A stretch of DNA of 64,000 nucleotides from Enterobacteriaceae bacterium RIT693 (GTDB lineage Bacteria > Pseudomonadota > Gammaproteobacteria > Enterobacterales > Enterobacteriaceae). The notes under the pieces were generated by a model. That model did not search any database, was not told where the DNA came from, and was given only the letters and a program-made list of their open reading frames with translations. Shown here in pieces: positions 7,825-16,341 of this stretch (within the stretch, counting starts at the first letter, position 1; each line of letters starts with the position of its first letter). The position numbers and the translations under genes are program-made. The stretch spans positions 186,001-250,000 of the forward strand of contig WJYK01000001.1 of NCBI GenBank assembly GCA_009668225.1, written 5' to 3'.

Positions 7825-8958
7825 TTAAACCGTCAAAACCACGCAGCTATCGGCATCCCAACACAGGCGAACTTCATCCCCCCACGTGGGTGCCCCTTTA
7901 CGGTAGCGATGTTCGTTCTGCAGCTGAGCGCTGATCATCTGCCCGCTTTTCAGGCGAACGTGATAGATAGAGAGATCGCCGAGATAAGCGATGTGCACGA
8001 CTTCTCCCACGGCAAAGTTATAGCCATCGGCCGACGGCTCGTCGCAGAGCATCACCTTTTCCGGTCGCAGTGCGACGAAGACCGGTACACCGTCAACTAC
8101 TGAAGCATCAGGATCCACCTTCAGTGGATGCACCAGTCCTGGACTGTCAATCACCAGCCCGTCTTCTTGACGCTCTTTAAGCAGCCCCTCAAAGACATTC
8201 ACCGAGCCGATAAATTCCGCGCTGTAACGGGTGGTGGGGTGCTCATAGATCTCTTCCGGCTCGCCAATCTGCACGAACTTACCGCGGTTCATGATGGCAA
8301 TGCGCCCGGCCATCGTCATCGCCTCTTCCTGATCGTGGGTCACCATCACGCAGGTCACGCCCACGCGCTCCAGGATATCCACCACTTCAAGCTGCATACG
8401 GTCACGCAGCTTTTTATCCAGCGCCCCCATGGGCTCGTCGAGCAGCAGCAGTTTTGGGCGCTTCGCCAGGCTGCGGGCGAGCGCCACGCGCTGACGCTGG
8501 CCGCCGGACAGCTGGTGAGGTTTACGCTTTGCAAACTCCTGCATATGCACCAGGGTGAGCATTTCGGCTACCCGGCTGGCAATCTCGGCCTTTGGCAGCT
8601 TGTCCTGTTTCAGGCCGAACGCAATGTTCTGCTCTACGGTCATATGGGGAAATAGCGCGTAGGACTGGAACATCATATTGATCGGGCGCTGGTACGGCGG
8701 CACGTGCGACAAATCGACGCCATCCAGCATGATTTGCCCGGCGCTTGGCTGCTCAAACCCTGCCAACATTCGCAGCAGTGTGGACTTGCCGCAGCCGGAG
8801 GGGCCCAATAAAGCAAAAATTTCACCCTTATAGATGGTCAGACTGACGTCATCCACGGCGTGTTGGCCATCAAAAGATTTGGTGATGTTACGAATTTCCA
8901 GCAGCGGAGTGAGCGCTTTCGGAGTTCTGGACTGTGGGCGAGGGATTGCGTCGTTCAA
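7825..8958 (-). CDS. potG: Putrescine ABC transporter ATP-binding protein PotG
   Basis: The 377 residues equal E. coli PotG. Walker A is GPSGCGKST (about 53-61), the signature LSGGQRQR (near 150), Walker B LLLLDEPMGALD and the switch histidine in MVTHDQEEA. The C-terminal TOBE-like domain is present. It hydrolyses ATP at the membrane to power putrescine import by PotHI. A 143-base spacer containing two hairpins separates it from potF. Confidence 0.96.
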   Translation of the reverse strand: MNDAIPRPQSRTPKALTPLLEIRNITKSFDGQHAVDDVSLTIYKGEIFALLGPSGCGKSTLLRMLAGFEQPSAGQIMLDGVDLSHVPPYQRPINMMFQSYALFPHMTVEQNIAFGLKQDKLPKAEIASRVAEMLTLVHMQEFAKRKPHQLSGGQRQRVALARSLAKRPKLLLLDEPMGALDKKLRDRMQLEVVDILERVGVTCVMVTHDQEEAMTMAGRIAIMNRGKFVQIGEPEEIYEHPTTRYSAEFIGSVNVFEGLLKERQEDGLVIDSPGLVHPLKVDPDASVVDGVPVFVALRPEKVMLCDEPSADGYNFAVGEVVHIAYLGDLSIYHVRLKSGQMISAQLQNEHRYRKGAPTWGDEVRLCWDADSCVVLTV

Positions 8959-8990
8959 TTCTGTTGCTCTCCGGCAAAAGCAAAAAGAAG

Positions 8991-9010
8991 GTACGGCCCG
9001 GTTGCCGTAC
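8991..9010 (-). terminator. Attenuator-like hairpin between potF and potG
   Basis: On the transcribed strand GTACGG and CCGTAC form a 6-base stem with an 8-base loop, followed by CTTCTTTTT. This could end part of the potF transcripts and help keep binding protein in excess over the membrane and ATPase subunits. The stem is short, so termination should be partial. Confidence 0.5.
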
Positions 9011-9049
9011 TTTTAGCCTGTCCAGAAACAAGGGCTTCCGGTAAGGCTG

Positions 9050-9080
9050 GGGCGATTGCACAACTCTGGTGCAACCGCCC
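9050..9080. other. Intercistronic stem-loop after potF
   Basis: GGGCGATTGCAC (9050-9061) and GTGCAACCGCCC (9069-9080) pair over 12 positions with one mismatch and a 7-base loop. It starts 21 bases after the potF stop. Its place fits a 3'-end-protecting structure for the binding-protein mRNA. Confidence 0.55.
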
Positions 9081-9101
9081 GGTATTGAGACGTTCCAGGA
9101 C

Positions 9102-10214
9102 TTACTTGCCTGTTTTAACCTTAGTCCACGCGCGGGTGATAACCCGGTCAATCTTCGCCGGCATGACCGTTTGTGTGAACAACTTGGCACGAATATCCGC
9201 CGGCGGGTAAATTCCCGGATTGCTGCGGACTTCTTCGCTCAGCAGCGGCGTGGCCTCTTTGTTGGCGTTCGCGTAATAAATATGGTTACTGATGTTCGCC
9301 ACCACGTCCGGCTTCATCAGGTAGTTAAGGAACTGATACGCTTCGTCTTTGTTCTTCGCGTCTGCCGGCAGGGCAAACATATCGAAGTAGACCATCGCGC
9401 CTTCCTTAGGAATAGAATAAGCAATATTCACGCCATTTTTGGCTTCTTTGGCGCGGTTTGCCGCCTGCAGGATATCGCCGGACCAGCCAATAGCCACGCA
9501 GATGTCGCCGTTAGCCAGGTCATTGATGTACTGCGAGGAGTGGAAGTAGCGAATATTCGGCCGCAGCTTCATCAGCAGATCGTTAGCCGCGCCGGTATAG
9601 TCAGCCGCATTGGTGCTGTTAGGATCTTTGCCCAGGTAATGCAGTACGGTGGCGTAGATTTCACTCGGCGCATCGAGGAATGACACGCCGCAGCTTTTCA
9701 GTTTTTCGAGGTTTTCCGGCTTGAGGATCAGATCCCAGCTGTCGACCGGCGCATCTTTACCGAGCGCGGCTTTCACCTTGTCGACGTTATAGCCGATGCC
9801 GGTGGTTACCATCATGTACGGAATGCCGTATTTATTGTCGTGGTCGTTTTGCGCCACCAGCTTGAGCATTTCCGGATCGAGGTTTTTATAGTTCGACAGT
9901 TTGCTTTTATCCAGCGGCTCGAAGATACCGGCCTGCGCCTGGCGCTCCAGGAACTGCGAAGATGGCACCACAAGATCGTAACCGGTACTGCCCGCCATCA
10001 GCTTGCCTTCCAGAACCTCATTGGAATCAAACACGTCATAGACCACTTTGATGCCGGTCTCTTTTGTGAAGTTTGCCAGGGTATCCGGAGCAATATAGTC
10101 AGACCAGTTATAGACGTGCAGCGTCTTTTGTTCGGCGGCAAAGCTGGTAGCAGAAGCCACCATCAGCGCACCGGCAACCATCCCCGACAGCCATTTTTTA
10201 CGTTGGTCGAACAT
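9102..10214 (-). CDS. potF: Putrescine periplasmic binding protein PotF
   Basis: From ATG 10214 (AAGGA upstream) the protein has 370 residues, as in E. coli. A signal peptide ends near SFAAEQKT (residue 26-27). The mature part shows the PotD/PotF spermidine/putrescine-binding fold: TLHVYNWSDYIAPDT, VVYDVFDSNEVLEGKLMAG and the ligand-pocket residues around SSQYINDLANGDICVAIGWSGD. It captures putrescine in the periplasm for PotGHI. It is the first gene of the operon, with a 384-base leader/promoter region upstream. Confidence 0.96.
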   Translation of the reverse strand: MFDQRKKWLSGMVAGALMVASATSFAAEQKTLHVYNWSDYIAPDTLANFTKETGIKVVYDVFDSNEVLEGKLMAGSTGYDLVVPSSQFLERQAQAGIFEPLDKSKLSNYKNLDPEMLKLVAQNDHDNKYGIPYMMVTTGIGYNVDKVKAALGKDAPVDSWDLILKPENLEKLKSCGVSFLDAPSEIYATVLHYLGKDPNSTNAADYTGAANDLLMKLRPNIRYFHSSQYINDLANGDICVAIGWSGDILQAANRAKEAKNGVNIAYSIPKEGAMVYFDMFALPADAKNKDEAYQFLNYLMKPDVVANISNHIYYANANKEATPLLSEEVRSNPGIYPPADIRAKLFTQTVMPAKIDRVITRAWTKVKTGK

Positions 10215-10598
10215 AATTTCATTCCTTCTGAATAAAGGCCAAACCAGGCTCGGATGAGCCGAATTTACGCAATGTGGCATATCCGCATTCGCCGCATGCT
10301 GTTTTCAGCATGCAAAATTCATGCATCTCTATTCATTCTGCAGAAAAAGAATTTGGGTTACCTTCACGCAGACGTTGCTCGTTTTTACGGCCACGCAAGA
10401 ATAACTGTAGCCAGGGTTTGCGACTATAGCCCGGATGAAAAAACGCCTTTTATCAACTTTTTAGACATCTTTTGTCTATACAGTCGGCGAAAACTCGCCT
10501 TATGGCAGGGATTTGTTTTGGTGTGACGGCAATATGACAGAATAAAAATATGCGGAACGCAGCGGCGATGGTGACCACTGCGTTAAAATATGAAAGGA
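10215..10598. other. potF promoter/leader region without a gene
   Basis: This gap between potF and ybjN holds no credible gene. It contains a perfect 8-base hairpin, GCATGCTG-TTTT-CAGCATGC, at 10294-10313 in the likely potF leader. It also has a dyad, TAGACA-TCTTT-TGTCTA, at 10462-10478 that may be part of the promoter. In E. coli potFGHI is NtrC/sigma-54 dependent; I found no convincing -24/-12 element here. Confidence 0.5.
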
Positions 10599-11078
10599 TC
10601 AGTGCAGGGAGTGAGTTTGAATAATTGTGCTGTCGCGCTCTTCTTCTTCAGTAATAAACAGCAGCTGATTGGCGCAGGCCTCGAGAATCACCATCGAAAC
10701 CTGCTCTTCGCTCTGCTGAACGAAAGCGGCAAACTGCTCGCGGGTGATACCGACCGCGGCAGATAAAGACTGGCAAACCACCAGCTTCGGCAGATTATCA
10801 TCCTGTATATCCAGGAACGCTTTCACGGTCAGTGAGCTGGCGTTAATCGACGACAAATCGGACGCCAGCGGCAGCAATGCCGACGGCTTAACCTCTGCCA
10901 GCGCGGAAAACAGAACGATATTGTCCACAAGATCGATTTTCGCGTCGTATACGCCATCGAAGTTCTGCATATGGGGCAAATGCAATGCCTGGCAGGTATC
11001 GCACTCGAAGAAGGTTACGCCGATTTCGTCTAACCAGCGGCGTAAAGTGTCCAGAGTCGGGACGACGAGTGAATCCAT
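10599..11078 (-). CDS. ybjN: YbjN-family protein
   Basis: The 159 residues match E. coli YbjN (158), for example LHLPHMQNFDGVYDAKIDLVDN and NASSLTVKAFLD (DUF1790). The fold resembles T3SS chaperones. In E. coli it is linked to multicopy suppression of a ts9 mutation and to motility/stress control, but the biochemical role is unknown. It is a soluble cytoplasmic protein and lies after rimK in the same direction. Confidence 0.93.
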   Translation of the reverse strand: MDSLVVPTLDTLRRWLDEIGVTFFECDTCQALHLPHMQNFDGVYDAKIDLVDNIVLFSALAEVKPSALLPLASDLSSINASSLTVKAFLDIQDDNLPKLVVCQSLSAAVGITREQFAAFVQQSEEQVSMVILEACANQLLFITEEEERDSTIIQTHSLH

Positions 11079-11170
11079 AAACGCAAAAACCTCATTACCG
11101 GTTCAAAAATTAACGTGCCATCTTACGCAAAAATGACACGTCATACTATGCATAAGCGCCGATTTGGCGA

Positions 11171-12073
11171 TTATCCCCCGGTTTTAAGACAGTACCCAGG
11201 ACGCGCCTGCTGCTCTATCCATTTGATCATCAGACCGGCGATATCGACACCGCTTGTATTTTCAATGCCTTCCAGCCCAGGCGAGGCATTCACCTCCATC
11301 ACTAACGGACCTCGATCGGCGCGTAAAATATCGACCCCGGCAATGTCCAGCCCCAGCGTACTGGCCGCCTTCAGCGCCACTTCGCGCTCGAGATCGGTAA
11401 TCGCCACCTGATGCGCCACGCCGCCACGATGCAGATTAGAACGAAAATCTCCAGGCTTCGCCTGCCGTTCAATAGCCGCGACCACCTCATCCCCCACCAC
11501 CAGGCAGCGAATATCTCGCCCTTTGGCCTCTTTGATGTATTCCTGCACCAGGATGTGGGCATTCAGGCCGCGAAACGCGTCAATCACGCTCTCTGCCGCC
11601 TGCCGCGTTTCGGCCAGCACCACGCCAATGCCCTGCGTGCCCTCAACAAGCTTCACGACCAGCGGCGCACCGCCCACCATATCAATAAGGTCGCTGGTGT
11701 CGTCCGGGGAATGGGCAAACCCCGTCACCGGCAGGTCGATACCCTGCTTCGCCAGCAGCTGCAGCGAACGCAGTTTGTCCCGCGCACGCGTAATCGCCAC
11801 CGACTCATTCAGCGGGTAGCTTCCCAGCATTTCGAACTGGCGCAGCACCGCCGTGCCGTAAAAGGTGATGGCCGAGCCGATGCGTGGGATCACCGCATCA
11901 TAATGCGGCAGCTGTCGCCCCTTGTAGTGCACGGAAGGCGCGGCCGGATTGATGTTCATATAGCAAGAAAGGGGATCGATGATTTCCACCTGGTGACCGC
12001 GACGCATCGCCGCCTCACGCAGGCGTTTACATGAATAGAGCGTTCCATCCCGGGATAAAATAGCGATTTTCAC
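11171..12073 (-). CDS. rimK: Ribosomal protein S6 glutamate ligase RimK
   Basis: The 300 residues equal E. coli RimK. This ATP-grasp ligase has nucleotide-binding segments [15 protein letters not shown] (about 135-150) and [13 protein letters not shown], and metal ligands in [24 protein letters not shown]. It adds glutamates to the C-terminus of S6 and can make poly-alpha-glutamate. In E. coli nfsA lies directly upstream; here the xap genes separate the two. Confidence 0.96.
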   Translation of the reverse strand: MKIAILSRDGTLYSCKRLREAAMRRGHQVEIIDPLSCYMNINPAAPSVHYKGRQLPHYDAVIPRIGSAITFYGTAVLRQFEMLGSYPLNESVAITRARDKLRSLQLLAKQGIDLPVTGFAHSPDDTSDLIDMVGGAPLVVKLVEGTQGIGVVLAETRQAAESVIDAFRGLNAHILVQEYIKEAKGRDIRCLVVGDEVVAAIERQAKPGDFRSNLHRGGVAHQVAITDLEREVALKAASTLGLDIAGVDILRADRGPLVMEVNASPGLEGIENTSGVDIAGLMIKWIEQQARPGYCLKTGG

Positions 12074-12130
12074 CCTGCACCTCTGAGCAACCAGACCAAA
12101 ATTAACCGCCCGACCATCATACCACTGCCC

Positions 12131-13054
12131 TCACCGTTCAACGATGGGGTAATCGGCCGGAGACAGCTTAAGTGCCTCAATGAATTGCTTTGTGGTCGAG
12201 GTGAGGTGCACCGGATCAAATACAGCATAAAGATCGGCGGGTATTGGCCGGGTTGGCGGGCGAAACACGACGCCGGGCCAGCGCATTTGCGCATAGCTGT
12301 CGGCCATAATGGTTAGGCCAAAACCAATACTCACCAGCGCCAGCACGGTTTGCGGCTCCACCGCCTCACGAACAACCCGGGGCGTAAAACCAGCTTCGCG
12401 ACACACGCGCTGCAGGAAAGTCCAGTCTGAGTGAGTGGCGGTCATCGTCACGAACGGCTCGTGCCGCAGTTGGATGATATCCACCGTCTGCTGGCGGGCT
12501 AACGGGTGCTGCTCCGGCAGCGCGACCATAAATGTCGCCTCATGCAGTTTTTCGCTTTGCAGACCGCCCGGCGGGCAAGTCTCCATCCGCCAGATACCGG
12601 CATCAATTTCGTGGCGCTCAAGCAGCGCAAGCTGATCCCCCGGGGACTTTTCGCGGAAGATCACATCAATAGCCGGATAGTCAGCAATAAACTGCTGCAG
12701 CCCAAGGCGCAGCCCGCCCCAGATGGCGGTCCCGACAATCCCTAACTGAATTCGCCCTCCTTCACCGCGCCCAATCTGTTCAACCCTCGCCAGCGCAAGA
12801 CTTGCGTTGTTAAGCAGCTGCTTTGTCTCTTCCAGCAGGACAACGCCTGCATGGGTTAACGCCACGTGCCGGGAATGGCGAATAAAAAGCACGGTGCCCA
12901 ACTGAGCCTCCAGCTCTTTAATATGGAAGCTCAAAGGAGGTTGCGACATGTTCAGCCGCGCGGCTGCCCTGCCAAAATGCAGCTCTTCGGCCACGGCCTG
13001 AAAATAACGCAAGAGTTTAAGGTCAGTGCGATAGATACGCTGAGATGTATTCAT
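12131..13054 (-). CDS. xapR: LysR-type activator of xanthosine use, XapR
   Basis: The 307 residues start at ATG 13054 (AGGGAG five bases upstream). The N-terminal LysR HTH reads DLKLLRYFQAVAEELHFGRAAARLNMSQPPLS, nearly identical to E. coli XapR. The effector domain follows to the end. XapR activates xapAB with xanthosine. The gene lies 65 bases past xapB on the same strand, as in E. coli, so the transposed unit kept its layout. Confidence 0.9.
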   Translation of the reverse strand: MNTSQRIYRTDLKLLRYFQAVAEELHFGRAAARLNMSQPPLSFHIKELEAQLGTVLFIRHSRHVALTHAGVVLLEETKQLLNNASLALARVEQIGRGEGGRIQLGIVGTAIWGGLRLGLQQFIADYPAIDVIFREKSPGDQLALLERHEIDAGIWRMETCPPGGLQSEKLHEATFMVALPEQHPLARQQTVDIIQLRHEPFVTMTATHSDWTFLQRVCREAGFTPRVVREAVEPQTVLALVSIGFGLTIMADSYAQMRWPGVVFRPPTRPIPADLYAVFDPVHLTSTTKQFIEALKLSPADYPIVER

Positions 13055-13119
13055 GAGGCTCCCTGAGTAGCAAGCCTCATAAATTACCATCGCCTACGCT
13101 TGCTGTAAGGCTGGGAGCC

Positions 13120-14376
13120 TTAATGTGCGAGCGATGCCGAAGAATCAAGCTCCCGGCCATGACGATAGTGGAAACTGAAGTGAAAGACCACGGCGAGCAC
13201 CAGTGCATAGCCAGCAAACACCAGCCAGATGGTCGGCCAGTCTTTGACCCCATCCGTGGTGAAATAATCCACCACGTAGCCGCTGACAATCGCCCCCAGA
13301 TACGCACCAATCCCGTTCACCATGGTCATAAACAGCCCTTGCGCGCTGGCGCGAATGCGTGAGTCCACCTCCTGTTCAACAAAGACGGAGCCTGAGATAT
13401 TAAAGAAATCGAACGCGCAGCCATAAACCACCATCGAGAGTAACAGCAGCACAAAGCCAAAAGCAGAGGGATCGCCCCAGGCAAACAGCGCAAAACGCAG
13501 CACCCAGGCGACCATGCTCATCAGCATGACCTGCTTAATGCCAAAACGGCGCAGGAAGAAGGGGATCGTCAAAATAAAGACCACTTCCGACATCTGTGAG
13601 ACGGATAGCAAAATTGAGGGGTACTGCACCACAAAGCTGTCGGCAAACGCCGGCTGGCGGGCGAAATCATGCAGGAAAGGATTACCAAAAGTATTGGTGA
13701 TTTGCAGTACCGCGCCAAGCAGCATGGCAAACAGGAAAAAAATCGCCATCCGGGGCTTTTTGAACAGCACAAACGCGTCCAGCCCCAGGCGGCTTACCCA
13801 GCTGCGCGTGGCCTGGCTTTTTATCACCGGAATAGTCGGCAGCGTAAGGGCATAGAGTGCAAGCAATCCAGAAGCGGCGGCGGCAATATAAAGCTGCATG
13901 CTGCTCAGCTCTATACGCATCAGGCTGACGGTCCACATGGCCGCAATAAACCCCACGGTGCCAAACACCCGCACCGGCGGGAAATGGCTAACCGTATCCA
14001 GACCGGCTTTTTCCAGACAAGCGTAAGACACGGTATTGGACAATGCGATGGTTGGCATAAAAGCCAGCGCATTGCCCAGCATCGCCCAAAACATCAGCCC
14101 CGGCTGGTTAATGCTGGCCGCCCAGACCAGCATACCCGCCCCCACCAAATGACAGAGAGAATACACCCGATTGGCCGGGAGCCATTTATCGGCAACGATC
14201 CCGATGAGTCCCGGCATCAGCAGTGCAGCAAGCCCTTTAGTACTGTAAACCATGCCAACATCTGCGCCTTTAAAGCCGAGCGTATTGATCATGTAAGATC
14301 CCAAAGTGACCAGCCACGCCCCCCAGATAAAGTACTGCAAAAACAGCATGATTTTTAAGCGGAGTTTAATCGCCAT
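13120..14376 (-). CDS. xapB: Xanthosine permease XapB
   Basis: The 418 residues equal E. coli XapB. It is a nucleoside:H+ symporter of the NupG/XapB branch of MFS with 12 predicted helices. Recognisable stretches are LQYFIWGAWLVTLGSYMINTL, GLDAFVLFKKPRMAIFFLFAM and FFNISGSVFVEQEVD. It imports xanthosine and other nucleosides across the inner membrane. It starts 28 bases after xapA and is co-transcribed with it. Confidence 0.94.
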   Translation of the reverse strand: MAIKLRLKIMLFLQYFIWGAWLVTLGSYMINTLGFKGADVGMVYSTKGLAALLMPGLIGIVADKWLPANRVYSLCHLVGAGMLVWAASINQPGLMFWAMLGNALAFMPTIALSNTVSYACLEKAGLDTVSHFPPVRVFGTVGFIAAMWTVSLMRIELSSMQLYIAAAASGLLALYALTLPTIPVIKSQATRSWVSRLGLDAFVLFKKPRMAIFFLFAMLLGAVLQITNTFGNPFLHDFARQPAFADSFVVQYPSILLSVSQMSEVVFILTIPFFLRRFGIKQVMLMSMVAWVLRFALFAWGDPSAFGFVLLLLSMVVYGCAFDFFNISGSVFVEQEVDSRIRASAQGLFMTMVNGIGAYLGAIVSGYVVDYFTTDGVKDWPTIWLVFAGYALVLAVVFHFSFHYRHGRELDSSASLAH

Positions 14377-14404
14377 CTGTTTTCCCTGCCGTGGTCAGTG
14401 AGGA

Positions 14405-15238
14405 TCAGGCCAGTTTGCCGAGGAAGCCGCAAATCAGGTTAATGAAGTTCTGGCGCGACAATGCAGCCGCTTTCAACGTCTGTTCGTGGGAAAGCTGAAT
14501 ACTGCCCAACCCTTCAGCAAGGTTCGTAATTGCCGAGACGGCAACGACCTTCAGGCCGCAATGCCGGGCGCCGATCACCTCTGGCACAACCGACATCCCC
14601 ACCACGTGACCGCCAATGATTTGCATCATGCGAATTTCCGCTGCGGTTTCGAAGTTGGGCCCCGGATAAGAAACAAACACGCCTTCGTGCAGTGGGAAGC
14701 CCTGCTCGCGTGCAACCTGCTGCAGCACCGCGCGGTAGTCGGCATCATAGGCGTTTGCCAGCGAGAAAAAGCGTTCGCCAAACCGCTCATCATTTGGCCC
14801 AACGTTCGGGGTGCCCGGCATGGTGTTGATATGATCGCTGAGTGCAACCAGACTCCCCGGTTCCACCTCAGGGCGTAGCGAACCGGCGGCGTTGGTCGAA
14901 AACAAAATTTCGCATCCCAGAAGCTTAAAAGTACGAATTGCGCTGGTCATCACCGACATCCCGCGCCCTTCGTAAAAGTGCCCTCGCCCTTTCATACAGG
15001 CCACCGGCACGCCAGCCAGCGTGCCGACGACCAGCTCACCTGCATGACCGTGGACGGTACTGACGGGGAACCCCGGTAACGCTTCGTATGAAAAAACAGT
15101 GGGAGAGTCGATTTTTTCCGCAAGCTCCCCAAGTCCGGAACCCAGAATGAAGGCAATGCGTGGTACCAGACCGTGAATTCGGGAGCGAATAATGTCGGCA
15201 GCGTAGAAGGGAGCGTTATCAAAAACAGGCGTTGGCAT
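14405..15238 (-). CDS. xapA: Purine nucleoside phosphorylase II (xanthosine phosphorylase) XapA
   Basis: The 277 residues match E. coli XapA along the whole length. It is a trimeric PNP with phosphate site GSGLGELA (about 33-40), VSTVHGHAGELV, GRGHFYEGRG and the base-binding segment FVSYPGPNFETAAEIRMM; the specificity loop AVSAITN is present. It phosphorolyses xanthosine, inosine and guanosine in the cytoplasm. It is first in the operon. The upstream gap carries two large inverted repeats suited to XapR control. Confidence 0.95.
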   Translation of the reverse strand: MPTPVFDNAPFYAADIIRSRIHGLVPRIAFILGSGLGELAEKIDSPTVFSYEALPGFPVSTVHGHAGELVVGTLAGVPVACMKGRGHFYEGRGMSVMTSAIRTFKLLGCEILFSTNAAGSLRPEVEPGSLVALSDHINTMPGTPNVGPNDERFGERFFSLANAYDADYRAVLQQVAREQGFPLHEGVFVSYPGPNFETAAEIRMMQIIGGHVVGMSVVPEVIGARHCGLKVVAVSAITNLAEGLGSIQLSHEQTLKAAALSRQNFINLICGFLGKLA

Positions 15239-15258
15239 AGGAGGTTCCTTGTCAGATT

Positions 15259-15287
15259 GTCGTTATAACTTCAGCAGTTATAACGAC
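15259..15287. promoter_or_regulatory. Perfect 11-bp inverted repeat at the xapA promoter
   Basis: GTCGTTATAAC and GTTATAACGAC flank a 7-base spacer and end 21 bases before the xapA ATG. The arm nearest the gene contains TATAAC, a possible -10, with no good -35 upstream. This fits an activator-dependent promoter. XapR binding is inference. Confidence 0.55.
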
Positions 15288-15318
15288 TGACCGACGATTG
15301 AAACCAATACCGTTTGAG

Positions 15319-15353
15319 GCGACGATTGATACTGAAAATGTATCAATCGTCGC
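15319..15353. promoter_or_regulatory. Perfect 14-bp inverted repeat between nfsA and xapA
   Basis: GCGACGATTGATAC and GTATCAATCGTCGC pair perfectly around a 7-base loop. The sequence TCAATCGTCG recurs as a direct repeat about 31 bases closer to xapA. It could be an upstream XapR site or an nfsA 3' hairpin; no U-run follows it in the nfsA direction, which favours the first. Confidence 0.5.
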
Positions 15354-15378
15354 TATAGCGGCCTGGCCGCCGCGCTGA

Positions 15379-16104
15379 CTAGCGGGTCGCCCAGCCCTGT
15401 TTGTGCAGATAATCGAGAATGAAAGGACGGTTTTCTTTGATGATGGTGCGGCTGATATGGTCGCTCCAGGTGTCGCGGCGCGTGTTGCTGTCCCGGCTCA
15501 GATAATACTGCGCAAGCTGCTCGTCATATTCGTCAAGCAGCGGCCTGTCCAGCGGCTGATAGCGGTTTTCATGCACCAGCATCGCCGCAGGCATGCGCGG
15601 TTTAATATCCGGCGTGTCGGCAGGCCAGCCGAGGCAAAGCCCAAATAATGGCAACACATACTTCGGAACACCGAGCAGTTCGCCCACCGCTTCAATATTG
15701 TTACGAATGCCGCCGATATAGACGCCACCCAGTCCCAAAGACTCCGCGGCGGTAAAAGCATTTTGCGCAAGAATCGCGGTATCAACCGCACCGAGCAACA
15801 GCTGTTCAGCCAGCCCAAGCTGGGCATCCGGGCAAATTTGCAGATTGCGGTTAAAGTCGGCACAGAACACCCAAAACTCGGCCGCTTCCGCGACGTGCTT
15901 CTGGCCGCCGGTCAACGGTACCAGCTGTTCACGCAGTGCCTTATCCGTAATACGGATTATCGAGCTGCATTGTAAAAAACTGGAACTGGAGGCCGCCTGT
16001 GCGCCAGCAATAATGGCTTCGCGTTGCGCGTCCGTGACAGGTTCCCCGGTAAAATGGCGAATTGAACGGTGAGAACGAAGCAGATCAATGGTCGGCGTCA
16101 TCAT
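15379..16104 (-). CDS. nfsA: Oxygen-insensitive NADPH nitroreductase NfsA
   Basis: The 241 residues (240 from the second ATG, the E. coli length) form a homodimeric FMN flavoprotein. Conserved are HRSIRHFTGEPV near residue 12, ASSSSFLQCSSIIR, GLGGVYIGGIRNN and the C-terminal HKQGWATR. It reduces nitroaromatics and quinones by two electrons with NADPH. Both adjacent ATGs are served by AAAGGAAA. It overlaps the end of a short ybjC by 20 bases; in E. coli the ybjC-nfsA unit is SoxS/MarA controlled. Confidence 0.95.
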   Translation of the reverse strand: MMTPTIDLLRSHRSIRHFTGEPVTDAQREAIIAGAQAASSSSFLQCSSIIRITDKALREQLVPLTGGQKHVAEAAEFWVFCADFNRNLQICPDAQLGLAEQLLLGAVDTAILAQNAFTAAESLGLGGVYIGGIRNNIEAVGELLGVPKYVLPLFGLCLGWPADTPDIKPRMPAAMLVHENRYQPLDRPLLDEYDEQLAQYYLSRDSNTRRDTWSDHISRTIIKENRPFILDYLHKQGWATR

Positions 16105-16243
16105 TGTTTTCCTTTGGCTTTTTTAAATCAGAGTGTTTCGAAGCAGAATCGGGCTGCATTAGCCCAGGGCCAATAAATACCATGACTATAGCCGCCGTTG
16201 CACTGGCGATTGGTGCGGGTAACGGCAGATAGCCTACGGGCAT
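16085..16243 (-). CDS. ybjC: Short YbjC-like protein, possibly a truncated gene
   Basis: I translated this by hand: 52 residues from ATG 16243 (an in-frame GTG at 16258 would add five). Its C-terminal part aligns with the second half of E. coli YbjC (95 residues): LPLPAPIASATAAIVMVFIG against LSLPEPFSRPEVQILMIFLG. It ends NNDDADH against DNDANH and overlaps nfsA in the same way. The first membrane helix of YbjC is missing, and an in-frame TGA closes the frame just upstream. It may be a shortened functional protein or a 5'-eroded remnant. Function is unknown in any case. Confidence 0.6.
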   Translation of the reverse strand: MPVGYLPLPAPIASATAAIVMVFIGPGLMQPDSASKHSDLKKPKENNDDADH

Positions 16244-16289
16244 CAAACTAACAGGCACGACCTTCTTTCAAAATGTGACGGATGTCGGC

Positions 16290-16295
16290 ATTATA
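16290..16295 (-). promoter_or_regulatory. Candidate -10 element of the ybjC-nfsA promoter
   Basis: TATAAT on the minus strand lies 47 bases before the ybjC-like ATG in the divergent gap to grxA. No good -35 is present (CGATAC at the right distance), which is typical of a SoxS/MarA-activated promoter as known for this operon. Confidence 0.4.
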
Positions 16296-16341
16296 GGCTC
16301 ATTCGCCGGTTAGTATCGGCCATAAAAACTGAGGAGAGAGC

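Noticed and set aside
10310-10325. TGCAA-N5-ATGCAT upstream of potF as a sigma-54 promoter
   Set aside because: The -24 element lacks GG and matches only half the consensus; not reported as a feature although NtrC control of potF is known in E. coli.
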